Of a stretch of DNA of 64,000 bases, positions 24,714 through 32,982 are shown in pieces. Every line of letters starts with the position of its first letter. The stretch's first letter is position 1. The notes under the pieces were generated by a model. The model was not told the origin of the DNA and did no database searches. It saw only the letters and a program-made list of their open reading frames with translations. Source of the stretch: Miltoncostaea oceani (GTDB taxonomy: Bacteria; Actinomycetota; Thermoleophilia; Miltoncostaeales; Miltoncostaeaceae); assembly GCF_018141545.1 (NCBI RefSeq), contig NZ_CP064356.1, forward strand, positions 1,749,001-1,813,000. The letters run 5' to 3'. A program made the position numbers and the translations under genes.

Positions 24714-25483
24714 TGCTGCTCGGCGCCCCCACCGCCTACTGGGCGTTCGTCGCCGGCCTGTTCGGGCTCTGCCTCGGCTCCTTCTCGACCGTCGTCGCCT
24801 CACGGTGGCCGGCCGAGCAGTCGCTGGTGCACCCGCGGTCGCACTGCACCACGTGCGACCGCACCCTCGGCCCGCTCGAGCTGGTGCCGGTCCTGTCGTG
24901 GCTGGCCCTGCGGGGCCACTGTCGCGGCTGCGGTGAGGGCGTCTCGTGGCGCTACCCGGCGATCGAGCTCGCCAGCGGCGGCCTCGCCGCCGCGGCGATC
25001 GCGGGCTTCGGCCCGACGTGGGAGGGCCTCGCGGCCGCCCTGCTCGGCGTCGCGCTCGTCCCGGTGGTCGTGATCGACCTCGAGCACCGCCTCATCCCCA
25101 GCATCATCGTCTTCCCGGCGTTCGCCCTCGCGATCGCCGCCACCATCGCCGCCGACCCGGCGCGCTGGTGGGTGCCGGTCGCGGCGGCCCTCGGGGCGTT
25201 CGCGTTCCTGTACGTCCTCTGGTTCCTCTACCCGGCCGGGATGGGCCGCGGGGACGCCAACCTCGCGCTCCTCCTCGGCGCCGTGCTCGGAGCGTCGGTG
25301 CTGCCGGCGCTGTTCATCGCCTTCGCCCTGGGCGCCGCCCTCGGCGTCGCACTGCTCGCGCGCTTCGGCGCGCGCGCCCGGAAGATGGCCGTGCCCTTCG
25401 GACCCTTCCTGGCGGCGGGCGCCCTCGTGGCGCTGTGGCTCGGTCCCTCGATGATCGGGTGGTACGCCGGAACCCTCGGCTGA
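24713..25483 (+). CDS. pilD: prepilin peptidase/N-methyltransferase
   Basis: 256 aa, polytopic. Two CxxC pairs (Cys45/48, Cys70/73) form the zinc-binding cytoplasmic loop; catalytic aspartates are Asp122 (VIDLEHRLIPS) and Asp181 (GMGRGDANL). It cleaves the leader of the upstream pilin after Gly and methylates the new Phe. Translationally coupled to the Fn3-like gene by TGATG. Confidence 0.95.
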   Translation: MLLGAPTAYWAFVAGLFGLCLGSFSTVVASRWPAEQSLVHPRSHCTTCDRTLGPLELVPVLSWLALRGHCRGCGEGVSWRYPAIELASGGLAAAAIAGFGPTWEGLAAALLGVALVPVVVIDLEHRLIPSIIVFPAFALAIAATIAADPARWWVPVAAALGAFAFLYVLWFLYPAGMGRGDANLALLLGAVLGASVLPALFIAFALGAALGVALLARFGARARKMAVPFGPFLAAGALVALWLGPSMIGWYAGTLG

Positions 25484-25530
25484 CCACCCCTTCCGCCTCC
25501 TCCTGCCCCCCAGACACGGACGTCACGAAC

Positions 25531-26604
25531 ATGAGCACCGTCGTTGCCCTCGACATCGGCTCCAGCTCCATCGCCGGAGTCGAGCTCAAGACCGCCCGTG
25601 AGCGCGTGACGCTCACGAAGGCGGCCGTCGAGCCCCTCCCGCCCGGCCTCGTCCACGACGGCGAGATCGTGCGCCCGGACGAGCTCGCCGGGGAGATCAA
25701 GCGCTTCTGGCGGACGGCCCGGTTCTCGGGCAAGCGGGTCCGCCTCGGGGTCGCGAACCAGCGGGTGGTCGTGCGGACCATCGAGCTGCCGGCCCTCGAG
25801 GACGCCCGCGAGCGCCGTGCGGCCGTGGAGTTCGAGGCGGCCGAGCAGATCCCGATCCCGCCCGACCAGACGGTGGTCGACAGCCAGCCGGTGCTCCGCT
25901 TCAGCAACGAGGCGGGCGACCGCGAGCGGCACGTCGTCGTCGCCGCCCACCGGGACATGGTGGACGGCCTCGTCGCGACGGTCCGCCAGGCGGGCCTCCA
26001 GCCCGTCGGCATCGACCTCGAGGCCTTCGCGATCCTGCGGGCGCTGCTCGCGCCGCCGCCGGTCATCGACGAGGGCTCCCAGGACACCGGCGCCGTGGCG
26101 GTCTGCCACGTCGGCGCCGAGGTCACGAACATGATCGTCGCGGTCGACCGGCGCTGCCACTTCACGCGCCTCGTCGGGTTCGGCGGCAGCCACCTGACGA
26201 AGGCCGTCTCGGAGCGCACCGGCCTGCCCGCCGAGGAGGCGGAGGCCGTCAAGACCGCCTGCGGCCTGCTCGGCGACCCGCTCGACGGGTGGGACGCCGA
26301 CACCGTCGCCGAGGTCCGCCACGCGCTGGCCCTCGGGGCCCGGCCGCTCGTCCGCGAGATCAGCCGGTCGCTCGACTACTACCGCGGCCAGAGCTTCGCG
26401 CGGCCGATCGACCGCCTCGTCATCTCGGGTGGCACGTCCCTCTGCGCCGGCATCGACCGGTACCTGCAGCAGGGCCTCGGCCTGCCCGTCGAGATCGGCG
26501 ACCCCCGTCGCCAGCTCGACGACAGCGGGGACATGGACGTCGATGTCGCGGCCCGCGCCGCGGTGGCCCTCGGCCTGGCGCTCGACGCGCCGGAGCGGTC
26601 ATGA
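25531..26604 (+). CDS. pilM: type IV pilus assembly protein PilM
   Basis: 357 aa actin-fold ATPase. Phosphate motif 1 is VVALDIGSSSIAGVEL, LPALEDARERRAAVEFEAAE is the PilM-specific segment, and VISGGTSLCAGI is the adenosine motif. It sits on the cytoplasmic face and binds the N-terminus of PilN, whose MKAVNLLPQTQR is directly downstream. ATG 25531 has little ribosome site; pilN overlaps the stop (ATGA). Confidence 0.93.
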   Translation: MSTVVALDIGSSSIAGVELKTARERVTLTKAAVEPLPPGLVHDGEIVRPDELAGEIKRFWRTARFSGKRVRLGVANQRVVVRTIELPALEDARERRAAVEFEAAEQIPIPPDQTVVDSQPVLRFSNEAGDRERHVVVAAHRDMVDGLVATVRQAGLQPVGIDLEAFAILRALLAPPPVIDEGSQDTGAVAVCHVGAEVTNMIVAVDRRCHFTRLVGFGGSHLTKAVSERTGLPAEEAEAVKTACGLLGDPLDGWDADTVAEVRHALALGARPLVREISRSLDYYRGQSFARPIDRLVISGGTSLCAGIDRYLQQGLGLPVEIGDPRRQLDDSGDMDVDVAARAAVALGLALDAPERS

Positions 26605-27278
26605 AGGCCGTCAACCTCCTCCCCCAGACCCAGCGGCGCACGCCGGGCGTCTCCGGGGCCCGCAAGCCGCTGGCGATCGCCGGCGCCGTGGTGGCCCTCG
26701 GCGCGATCGGCTACTGGGGCCACTCCGTCAACGGCCAGGTGGACCAGGCCCGCCAGGACGTCGCCGCGGCGACGGCCGAGCGCGAGTCGCTGCGCGGCCA
26801 GCTCGGCGCCTTCCAGCAGGCCCAGGCCCGCGACGCCGCCCAGGCGGTCCGCCGCGGCGCGGTCGTCGGCCTCGTGGCCGGACGCGTCAACTGGGAGCGC
26901 CTCGTGCGCGACCTGTCGGCGGTCATGCCGCGCCAGGTGTGGCTGACGAACCTCAAGGGCGAGACCGACCCGGTGACGGACGTCGCCGCGGCGGGCGCCG
27001 CCGTGCCGAACGTCGGCGTCTCGACCGTGCCCCGGGGCATCCACCTCGACGGCTACGCCTTCTCCCAGAAGCAGGTCGCCCTGCTGATGACCCGGGCGGC
27101 GACGGTGCCGGGCCTCGGTGAGCCCCGGCTCGCCTCGAGCGACGTGCAGCAGGAGGGCGCGCGCTCGGTCATCCACTTCGTCATCGACATCCCCATCGAT
27201 CAGCGGGCCCAGGACCGCCCGACGCTCACCCCCGTGAGCGCGGTGCCGGCCGGGGCGACCACCGGAGTCACGCCATGA
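26601..27278 (+). CDS. pilN: type IV pilus assembly protein PilN
   Basis: 225 aa. The N-terminal MKAVNLLPQ is the conserved PilM-binding peptide (xxINLLP), followed by one membrane helix (about 22-42), a coiled coil (about 45-80) and a small C-terminal alpha/beta domain (PRGIHLDGYAFSQKQVALLM). Part of the inner-membrane alignment complex. Start and stop overlap pilM and pilO. Confidence 0.9.
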   Translation: MKAVNLLPQTQRRTPGVSGARKPLAIAGAVVALGAIGYWGHSVNGQVDQARQDVAAATAERESLRGQLGAFQQAQARDAAQAVRRGAVVGLVAGRVNWERLVRDLSAVMPRQVWLTNLKGETDPVTDVAAAGAAVPNVGVSTVPRGIHLDGYAFSQKQVALLMTRAATVPGLGEPRLASSDVQQEGARSVIHFVIDIPIDQRAQDRPTLTPVSAVPAGATTGVTP

Positions 27279-28036
27279 AGCTCAGCAAGCGCGACATGAT
27301 CCTGCTCGCCGTCATCGGGGCGATCGCCGTGCTCGGTGGCGCGTACTGGTTCGTCGTCAAGCCCGCCAAGGCCGAGCTGTCGGCCCAGAAGGACGAGCTC
27401 GTCGTCATCCAGGGGGAGACCGCCGGGCTGCGCGACACCCTCTCGCGGCTCGAGGCCACCGCCACGGGCGAGGGCGCCCGGGTCGCCGAGCGGCTCCGGC
27501 TCGCGAAGGCGATCCCGGACAGCGTCGAGACCCCCGGCGTCGTCGTCCAGCTGCAGCGCCTCGCGGACCGCGCGAACGTCGAGCTGACGTCGATCAAGAC
27601 CAACACGTTCACCGACTACGGCGCGATCCGCGGGACGGAGTTCGAGGTCCGCGTGTCCGGCCGCTTCTTCGACGTGGACGACTTCCTCTACCGCCTCCAC
27701 CGCCAGGTGTCGGTCGACGAGAGGGACCGGCCGGTCATCGGCGGCCGCCTCTTCGCGACGACGTCCGTGGACCTCACCCTCTCGCAGGCCGACACCACCG
27801 GTGGCGGCGCCGACGACGGGGACATGGTCATCGGGACGGTGAAGGTCGTCGCCTTCTCGAGCGTCCCCGGCGGGGTCGCCTCGTCGGCGGCCGTCGCCCC
27901 CGGCACCCCCGTCGCGGCCACGACCACGACGGGTGGCGCCACGCCGGCCCCCGGCACCACCACCAACGAGCCGACGACCGCCCCCGCGGGCGGCGCGCAG
28001 GCCACGGCCACCCCGAGCTCCGGAGGTACCCAGTGA
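27275..28036 (+). CDS. pilO: type IV pilus assembly protein PilO
   Basis: 253 aa. A single membrane helix (about 8-28), a coiled coil (about 33-70) and an alpha/beta domain with FEVRVSGRFFDVDDFLYRLHR, the PilO hallmark. The last 60 residues are a Thr/Pro/Ala-rich tail, longer than in most PilO proteins. It dimerises with PilN to align pilus machinery. Coupled to neighbours through ATGA and GTGA overlaps. Confidence 0.9.
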   Translation: MKLSKRDMILLAVIGAIAVLGGAYWFVVKPAKAELSAQKDELVVIQGETAGLRDTLSRLEATATGEGARVAERLRLAKAIPDSVETPGVVVQLQRLADRANVELTSIKTNTFTDYGAIRGTEFEVRVSGRFFDVDDFLYRLHRQVSVDERDRPVIGGRLFATTSVDLTLSQADTTGGGADDGDMVIGTVKVVAFSSVPGGVASSAAVAPGTPVAATTTTGGATPAPGTTTNEPTTAPAGGAQATATPSSGGTQ

Positions 28037-28749
28037 TCCGCCGCAACCTGACCGCGGCCGCCGCGGCGGTCGCCGCCGCCGCGCTGCTGGCCGGCTGCGG
28101 CGGCGGTGGGGGCGGGGGGGACGCCCAGGGCGACATCCCGCCGCCCTCCGCGTCGCTGCCCGTCGCGACCGGCGTCGGGGCCGACCAGTCGGCCTCCCAG
28201 GCGATCGCCGCGCTCGGCGCCCCCGGCGGCGTCGCCGCGGACGAGGTCGGCGCCACCCTCGCCGGCTACGACAGCTTCGGCGCGCCGCACGACGCATTCG
28301 CGCAGCAGGTCGACCCGAACGCATCCGCCGACGCGGGGACCACCGACGCGCCGACGATCCCGGCCGACACGCCGATCAACGGCGACCCGATCATCGCGGT
28401 CCCCGACCCGGCCGCCGGCGGCGCCGGCGCCGGCGGGACGAACGGGGAGCCGGGCACGTCCGACCCGGGCGCGGGGGCGCCGATCCAGAACCCCCTGTCG
28501 CTCGAGGCCGACTTCGACGTCTCCGGCGAGCCCGTCGTGGCCCGCGAGGGCGACGCCATCCCGCCCGACACCCAGCAGTTCGTGGTCAAGACGGTCTCCG
28601 CCACCAGCGTCGTGCTGGAGCTGAGCGGCGGCCTGCTCCCCGACGGCAGCAGCACCGTCACGCTGGACGAGGGCGAGTCGATCACCCTCTACAACGCGAC
28701 CGCCAAGCGGAGCTACCGCATCAAGCTGGTGGACGTCCGCCGGGTCTGA
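28033..28749 (+). CDS. pilus-operon lipoprotein (PilP-position)
   Basis: 238 aa. The lipobox LLAGC ends a 21-residue signal, so the mature protein is lipid-anchored. A long Gly/Ala/Pro/Asp-rich disordered region (about 22-155) leads to a C-terminal beta-rich domain of 80 residues (VVKTVSATSVVLELSGG, then YRIKLVDVRRV). By position (after pilO) and by its C-terminal beta domain it could play the PilP role, but sequence similarity is not decisive. Last gene of the pilus operon. Confidence 0.7.
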   Translation: MIRRNLTAAAAAVAAAALLAGCGGGGGGGDAQGDIPPPSASLPVATGVGADQSASQAIAALGAPGGVAADEVGATLAGYDSFGAPHDAFAQQVDPNASADAGTTDAPTIPADTPINGDPIIAVPDPAAGGAGAGGTNGEPGTSDPGAGAPIQNPLSLEADFDVSGEPVVAREGDAIPPDTQQFVVKTVSATSVVLELSGGLLPDGSSTVTLDEGESITLYNATAKRSYRIKLVDVRRV

Positions 28750-28755
28750 CCCCCA

Positions 28756-28793
28756 CGCGCACCCGCCCGCCGCTCCCGGCGGGTGGGTGCGCG
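28756..28793. terminator. bidirectional terminator at end of pilus operon
   Basis: A 38-nt hairpin: CGCGCACCC-G-CCCGCCG, loop CTCC, CGGCGGG-T-GGGTGCGCG, with one G-T pair in a 17-pair stem. It lies between the lipoprotein gene and the converging mscS gene. Confidence 0.75.
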
Positions 28794-28797
28794 CCGG

Positions 28798-29628
28798 TCA
28801 CGCCGGCGGGGTGCGGGTGTCCGCCGGGTCGACGCCGAGCAGGGGGGCGGCGACGAGCATGTCGCCCGCCCGGTCGGCGACCGCGTCGGCGAGCCAGCGG
28901 GTCGCCTCCTCACGGGCCGCGTCGACCTCCACGATCGCGATCAGCCGCACGACGCCGTCGACCCCGTCGCGGCGCACGACCCGCGGCGCCGACCGCCACG
29001 GGCCGCCCGCCCCGGCGGTCGAGGCGCCCAGTTCGTGCAGGATCTCCTGCACCCCGTCCGGGTCGCGGGTCAGCAGCTCCAGGCGGTGGCGGCGCAGGCC
29101 CCCCGGGATCGTGCGGACCGCCGAGATCACGCCGTTCGGGATGATCATCCGCTCCCCCATGGGACCGGCGAGGACCGTCGTCCGCAGCCCCAGCGACTCG
29201 ACCTCGCCCGTGTAGCCGCTCGGCTCGAGGCGGATCACGTCGCCCACCCCGTACTGGTCCTCGAACAGGATGAAGAACCCCGCGATCACGTCGACCAGCA
29301 GTCGCTGGGAGGCGAAGCCGACGACGACGATCACCAGGGCCCCGCCGCTGAACGCCGCCGCCCCGCCGGCGCCCGCGAGGGAGAAGAAGATCGCGACGAC
29401 CGCCGCCACCAGCACCACGTAGCGGAGGCTCGTCGCGAGGGCGGAGATCGCCGTCTGGCGCTGCCGCGACCGGGGGCCGTCGACCGGTCCCGACCGGGCC
29501 ATCCACTTCGGCACCGCCCACGAGATCAGCCACAGCAGCAGGCCGGCGACGACGACCACCGCGCCGACGAGGACCAGGCGACCGGCCCACTCGGGCAGGC
29601 CGAAGATGGCGAGGGGGGCGAAGGGCAC
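28798..29628 (-). CDS. MscS-family mechanosensitive channel, second copy
   Basis: 276 aa. Two to three membrane segments, then the pore helix region GAAAFSGGALVIVVVGFASQ with LLVDVIAGFFILFEDQ, and GDVIRLEPSGYTGEVESLGLRTT of the beta domain. Shorter than the copy at 5509-6570 and lacking the extra N-terminal helices. GTG 29628 is chosen because a TAGGAT -10 lies 8 nt upstream; an upstream GTG (29667) would place that -10 inside the gene. Confidence 0.87.
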   Translation of the reverse strand: MPFAPLAIFGLPEWAGRLVLVGAVVVVAGLLLWLISWAVPKWMARSGPVDGPRSRQRQTAISALATSLRYVVLVAAVVAIFFSLAGAGGAAAFSGGALVIVVVGFASQRLLVDVIAGFFILFEDQYGVGDVIRLEPSGYTGEVESLGLRTTVLAGPMGERMIIPNGVISAVRTIPGGLRRHRLELLTRDPDGVQEILHELGASTAGAGGPWRSAPRVVRRDGVDGVVRLIAIVEVDAAREEATRWLADAVADRAGDMLVAAPLLGVDPADTRTPPA

Positions 29629-29636
29629 CGGGCGTG

Positions 29637-29642
29637 ATCCTA
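29637..29642 (-). promoter_or_regulatory. -10 box, leaderless promoter of second mscS
   Basis: TAGGAT on the minus strand ends 8 nt before GTG 29628. A CCGCGGCGGAGGT/ACCTCCACCGCGG hairpin (29648-29683) lies just upstream in the divergent gap. Confidence 0.5.
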
Positions 29643-29728
29643 GTGTCCCGCGGCGGAGGTCCGTCACGACACCTCCACCGCGGGGCGCTTGGGCAATGGG
29701 GCCGGAGACGGGTGCGCGGCGCGATGAC

Positions 29729-29734
29729 TAGGCT
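29729..29734 (+). promoter_or_regulatory. -10 box, leaderless promoter of nhaA
   Basis: TAGGCT ends 6 nt before the GTG at 29741; no ribosome site present. Confidence 0.55.
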
Positions 29735-29740
29735 CGCCGC

Positions 29741-31624
29741 GTGACGACCGACGCGCAGGTCGGGCGATCGACGCCCCGCGGCCGCCTCCTCGCCCAGCAG
29801 CTCGCCCGCCCGGTGCGCCGCTTCATCGCCACCGAGTCCGGGTCCGCGGGGCTCCTGCTGCTCGCCACCGTCACGGCCCTCGTGTGGGCGAACTCCCCGT
29901 GGTCCGACGCGTACGACTCCCTGTGGAGCACCGAGCTCACCGTCCGGCTCGGCGACCACGAGCTCAGCGAGGACCTCCGCCACTGGGTCAACGACGGCCT
30001 CATGGTCTTCTTCTTCCTCGTCGTCGGCCTCGAGGTGCGGCGCGAGCTCGCGATGGGGGAGCTCACCGACCGCCGCCGCCTCGCGCTCCCCACCATCGCC
30101 GCCATCGCCGGGATCCTGGTGCCGGCCGCCATCTACCTCGCGGTCAACCCGAGCGGGGAGGCGGCCCGGGGGTGGGGCGTCGCGATGTCGACCGACACCG
30201 CGTTCGTGCTCGGGGCGCTCGCCCTCGTCGGGCCCGCGTGCCCCACCCAGCTGCGCGTCTTCCTGCTCACCCTCGCGATCGCCGACGACGTCGGGGCGCT
30301 CGCGATCATCGCGTTCTTCTACTCCGACGACGTCCGCCTCGGGCCCCTCGTCGTCGCCGCCGCCTGCGTCGCCGTGATCGTCGCCCTCGGCCGCCTGCAG
30401 GTGTGGCGCGGCCCCGCCTACTTCCTCGTCGGCGCGGTGCTCTGGGTGGCGATGCTCGAATCCGGGGTCCACCCGGCGATCGCGGGGGTGCTGATCGCCG
30501 TCTGCATCGCCGTCTACACCCCGCGGGTCGAGGAGGTCGAGCGCGGGGCCCGCCTCGCCCGCGCCTTCCGGCAGTCGCCGCTGCCGTCGGTCGCGCGGTC
30601 CGCGAAGCTCTCGATCGAGCGCGCCGTGTCCCCGAACGAGCGCCTCCAGGAGCTGCTCCACCCGTGGACGAGCTACGCCGTCGTCCCGCTCTTCGCGCTC
30701 GCGAACGCCGGGGTGCCGCTCGGGGGCGACGTCCTCGCCGACGCCCTCACGTCACCCGTCACGCTCGGCGTCGTCGCGGGCCTCGTCGCCGGCAAGCTCG
30801 TCGGCGTCGGGGCCGTCACCCTCCTCGCCGTCCGGGCCGGGGTGGGGGCGCTGCCGCGGGGGATCACCCGGTCCGACCTGATGGCGGGCGCCGCGCTCAC
30901 CGGCATCGGCTTCACCGTGTCGCTCTTCATCGTCGACCTCGCGTTCACGCCGCCGGAGCTCCGCGACCAGGCGAAGATCGGCGTGCTCGCCGCGTCGACC
31001 GTCGCCGCGCTGCTCGGGTGGGGCCTCTTCCGCGTCTCCGCGGCCCGCGAGCGCGCCCGCGGCGTCGTCGCCGGGCCCGCGGTGCTCGACCCTCCCGTCG
31101 ACGTCGCCCGCGACCACGTGCGCGGCGACCCGGCCGCGCCCATCACCCTCGTCGAGTACGTCGACTTCGAGTGCCCGTACTGCGGCCGCGCGACCGGGGT
31201 GGTGCAGGACCTGCTGGAGGCCTTCGGCGGGCGCCTGCGGTACGTGTTCCGCCATCTCCCGCTCACCGACGTCCACCCGAACGCCGAGCTCGCCGCCGAG
31301 GCCGTCGAGGCGGCCGCCGCCCAGGGCCTCCTGTGGGAGATGCACGACCGCCTGTTCCAGCACCAGGACGCCCTGCTCCCGGACGACCTCGTCGCGCACG
31401 CACGCGCCGTCGGCGTCCCCGACCTGCCGCGCTTCGTGCGGGAGCTCGAGGACGGGGTCCACTCCGCCCGCGTGCGGGACGACGTCGCGAGCGCCGAGGC
31501 GAGCGGCGTGTCGGGCACGCCCACCTTCTTCGTCGGCGGCCGGCGCCACTCCGGCGCCTACGACGAGGGCACCCTCGCCCGCCGCCTCATGGAGGAGGCC
31601 GACCGGGCCGCCGGGCCGGCGTGA
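29741..31624 (+). CDS. nhaA: Na+/H+ antiporter NhaA fused to a DsbA-like thioredoxin domain
   Basis: 627 aa. Residues about 20-435 are a full NhaA with STDTAFVLG (Asp152) and IADDVGALAII (Asp182, Asp183), the proton/sodium-binding aspartates. After a short linker, residues about 465-620 form a DsbA/thioredoxin-fold domain with the redox motif CPYC (Cys478-Cys481) and the cis-Pro loop VSGTPTFFVGG. The antiporter exports Na+ using the proton gradient; the attached domain may sense or transfer thiol redox state. Such fusions occur in some actinobacteria; the functional link is unknown. Confidence 0.93.
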   Translation: MTTDAQVGRSTPRGRLLAQQLARPVRRFIATESGSAGLLLLATVTALVWANSPWSDAYDSLWSTELTVRLGDHELSEDLRHWVNDGLMVFFFLVVGLEVRRELAMGELTDRRRLALPTIAAIAGILVPAAIYLAVNPSGEAARGWGVAMSTDTAFVLGALALVGPACPTQLRVFLLTLAIADDVGALAIIAFFYSDDVRLGPLVVAAACVAVIVALGRLQVWRGPAYFLVGAVLWVAMLESGVHPAIAGVLIAVCIAVYTPRVEEVERGARLARAFRQSPLPSVARSAKLSIERAVSPNERLQELLHPWTSYAVVPLFALANAGVPLGGDVLADALTSPVTLGVVAGLVAGKLVGVGAVTLLAVRAGVGALPRGITRSDLMAGAALTGIGFTVSLFIVDLAFTPPELRDQAKIGVLAASTVAALLGWGLFRVSAARERARGVVAGPAVLDPPVDVARDHVRGDPAAPITLVEYVDFECPYCGRATGVVQDLLEAFGGRLRYVFRHLPLTDVHPNAELAAEAVEAAAAQGLLWEMHDRLFQHQDALLPDDLVAHARAVGVPDLPRFVRELEDGVHSARVRDDVASAEASGVSGTPTFFVGGRRHSGAYDEGTLARRLMEEADRAAGPA

Positions 31625-31643
31625 CGGGCCGCGGCGCCCACGT

Positions 31644-31663
31644 GTCCGCCACCGGTGGTGGAC
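31644..31663. terminator. 20-bp dyad between nhaA and ltrA
   Basis: GTCCGCCACC directly abuts GGTGGTGGAC; all ten pairs form if one G-T wobble is allowed. It could be a terminator for nhaA or an operator for the next gene. Confidence 0.4.
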
Positions 31664-31712
31664 GGCCCCGTCGTGGGGGAGAATGCCCGGCGTCGGCGAT
31701 CGGGGAGGCGAC

Positions 31713-32951
31713 GTGACGACGGAGGGGGGCTCCGCCCCGCCGCGGCTGTTCCGGCCGCGCGGCGGGGAGGAGGAGCAGAAGGCGACGACGCTCGAGCTGT
31801 TCTTCGACCTCGTCTTCGTCTTCGCCATCACCCAGATCTCGCACGCCCTCGTCGCCCACCTCACGTGGGCCGGCGCCGCCGAGGCCCTGTTCGTGCTGCT
31901 CGTCGTGTGGTGGGCGTGGACCTACACGACGTGGATGGCGAACTTCATGGACCCCGAGCAGGTGCCGGTGCGAGTGGTCCTGCTGCTCGTGATGCTCGCC
32001 AGCCTGCTGATGTCGATCGCGATCCCCGAGGCGTTCGGGGACCGGGCGCTCCTGTTCGCGGGCTCCTACGTCGCCCTGCAGGTGGTCCGCAACGCATTCA
32101 TCGCCCTCTCCGCCCCGGCGGGCTCCCGCACGCGGTTCAACTTCAGCGTGATCCTCGTCTGGTCGCTCGTGAGCGGCGCCCTCTACATCGTCGGCGCGCT
32201 GCTCCCCTCCGAGCCGCGCGTGGCCGTGTGGATCGCCGCGCTCCTGATCGACTACGCCGGCCCCGCGGCGCGGTACTGGGTGCCGGGCATGGGCCGCGCC
32301 ACGACGGAGGACTGGAGGATCGACCCCGGCCACTTCTCGGAGCGCTTCCAGCTCTTCGTGATCATCGCCCTCGGCGAGTCGATCGTCATCACCGGCGCCA
32401 CCGCCGCCGACCTCGACATCGACCTCGCCCGCGCCACCGCGATCGCCGTCGCGTTCATCGGCTCCGCCGCCCTCTGGTGGCTCTACTTCAACGCCACCGC
32501 CCGCATCGCCGGGCGGCGCCTCGCGGCATCCGACGACCCCGGCCGGCTGGCGCGCGACGCCTACACCTACGCCCACATCCCGATCATCGCGGGCATCATC
32601 GTCGTCGCCGTCGGCGACGAGCTCGTGATCGCCCACCCCGGCGAGACCCTCCATGGACCCGAGCTGATCGCCCTCGCCGCCGGCCCCGTGCTCTACCTCG
32701 CCGGCCACATCCTCTTCCGCTGGCGGATGGCCGGGTCGATCAGCGGCCGCCGCCTCGCCGGCGCCCTCGGGATCGCGGCGCTCGGGTTCGCGGGGCTCGC
32801 GATGCCGGCGCTGCTCGTGGCCACCCTGATGACCGCCGTGCTCGTCGCGGTGATCGTCGCCGACCTCCACGAGGCCCGCGGCCGGCGCCTGCGCGGCGAG
32901 CCCTCGCCGCTCGAGCGGTTCGAGGCGTCCCTCGGCGACCGGCCCGCCTGA
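31713..32951 (+). CDS. low-temperature-requirement protein A (LtrA) family membrane protein
   Basis: 412 aa with about ten to twelve membrane helices. The diagnostic opening ATTLELFFDLVFVFAITQ (about 24-41) and the later FQLFVIIALGESIVITG are LtrA family signatures. Molecular function unknown; first named from a cold-sensitive Listeria mutant. GTG 31713 is preferred over ATG 31683 because GGGGAGG (31702-31708) is 4-5 nt upstream. Confidence 0.9.
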   Translation: MTTEGGSAPPRLFRPRGGEEEQKATTLELFFDLVFVFAITQISHALVAHLTWAGAAEALFVLLVVWWAWTYTTWMANFMDPEQVPVRVVLLLVMLASLLMSIAIPEAFGDRALLFAGSYVALQVVRNAFIALSAPAGSRTRFNFSVILVWSLVSGALYIVGALLPSEPRVAVWIAALLIDYAGPAARYWVPGMGRATTEDWRIDPGHFSERFQLFVIIALGESIVITGATAADLDIDLARATAIAVAFIGSAALWWLYFNATARIAGRRLAASDDPGRLARDAYTYAHIPIIAGIIVVAVGDELVIAHPGETLHGPELIALAAGPVLYLAGHILFRWRMAGSISGRRLAGALGIAALGFAGLAMPALLVATLMTAVLVAVIVADLHEARGRRLRGEPSPLERFEASLGDRPA

Positions 32952-32967
32952 GGGCGGCCGACTTCTC

Positions 32968-32973
32968 TAGACT
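32968..32973 (+). promoter_or_regulatory. -10 box, leaderless promoter of the aro operon
   Basis: TAGACT ends 9 nt before GTG 32983 of aroC, the first gene of a run reaching at least to pepP. Confidence 0.5.
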
Positions 32974-32982
32974 CTCCGACCC

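Noticed and set aside
29640-29650. CTAGTGTCCCG, identical to the left end of the 165-bp element at 2923
   Set aside because: No partner inverted end is present, and part of the string is the minus-strand TAGGAT box of the mscS promoter; treated as chance.
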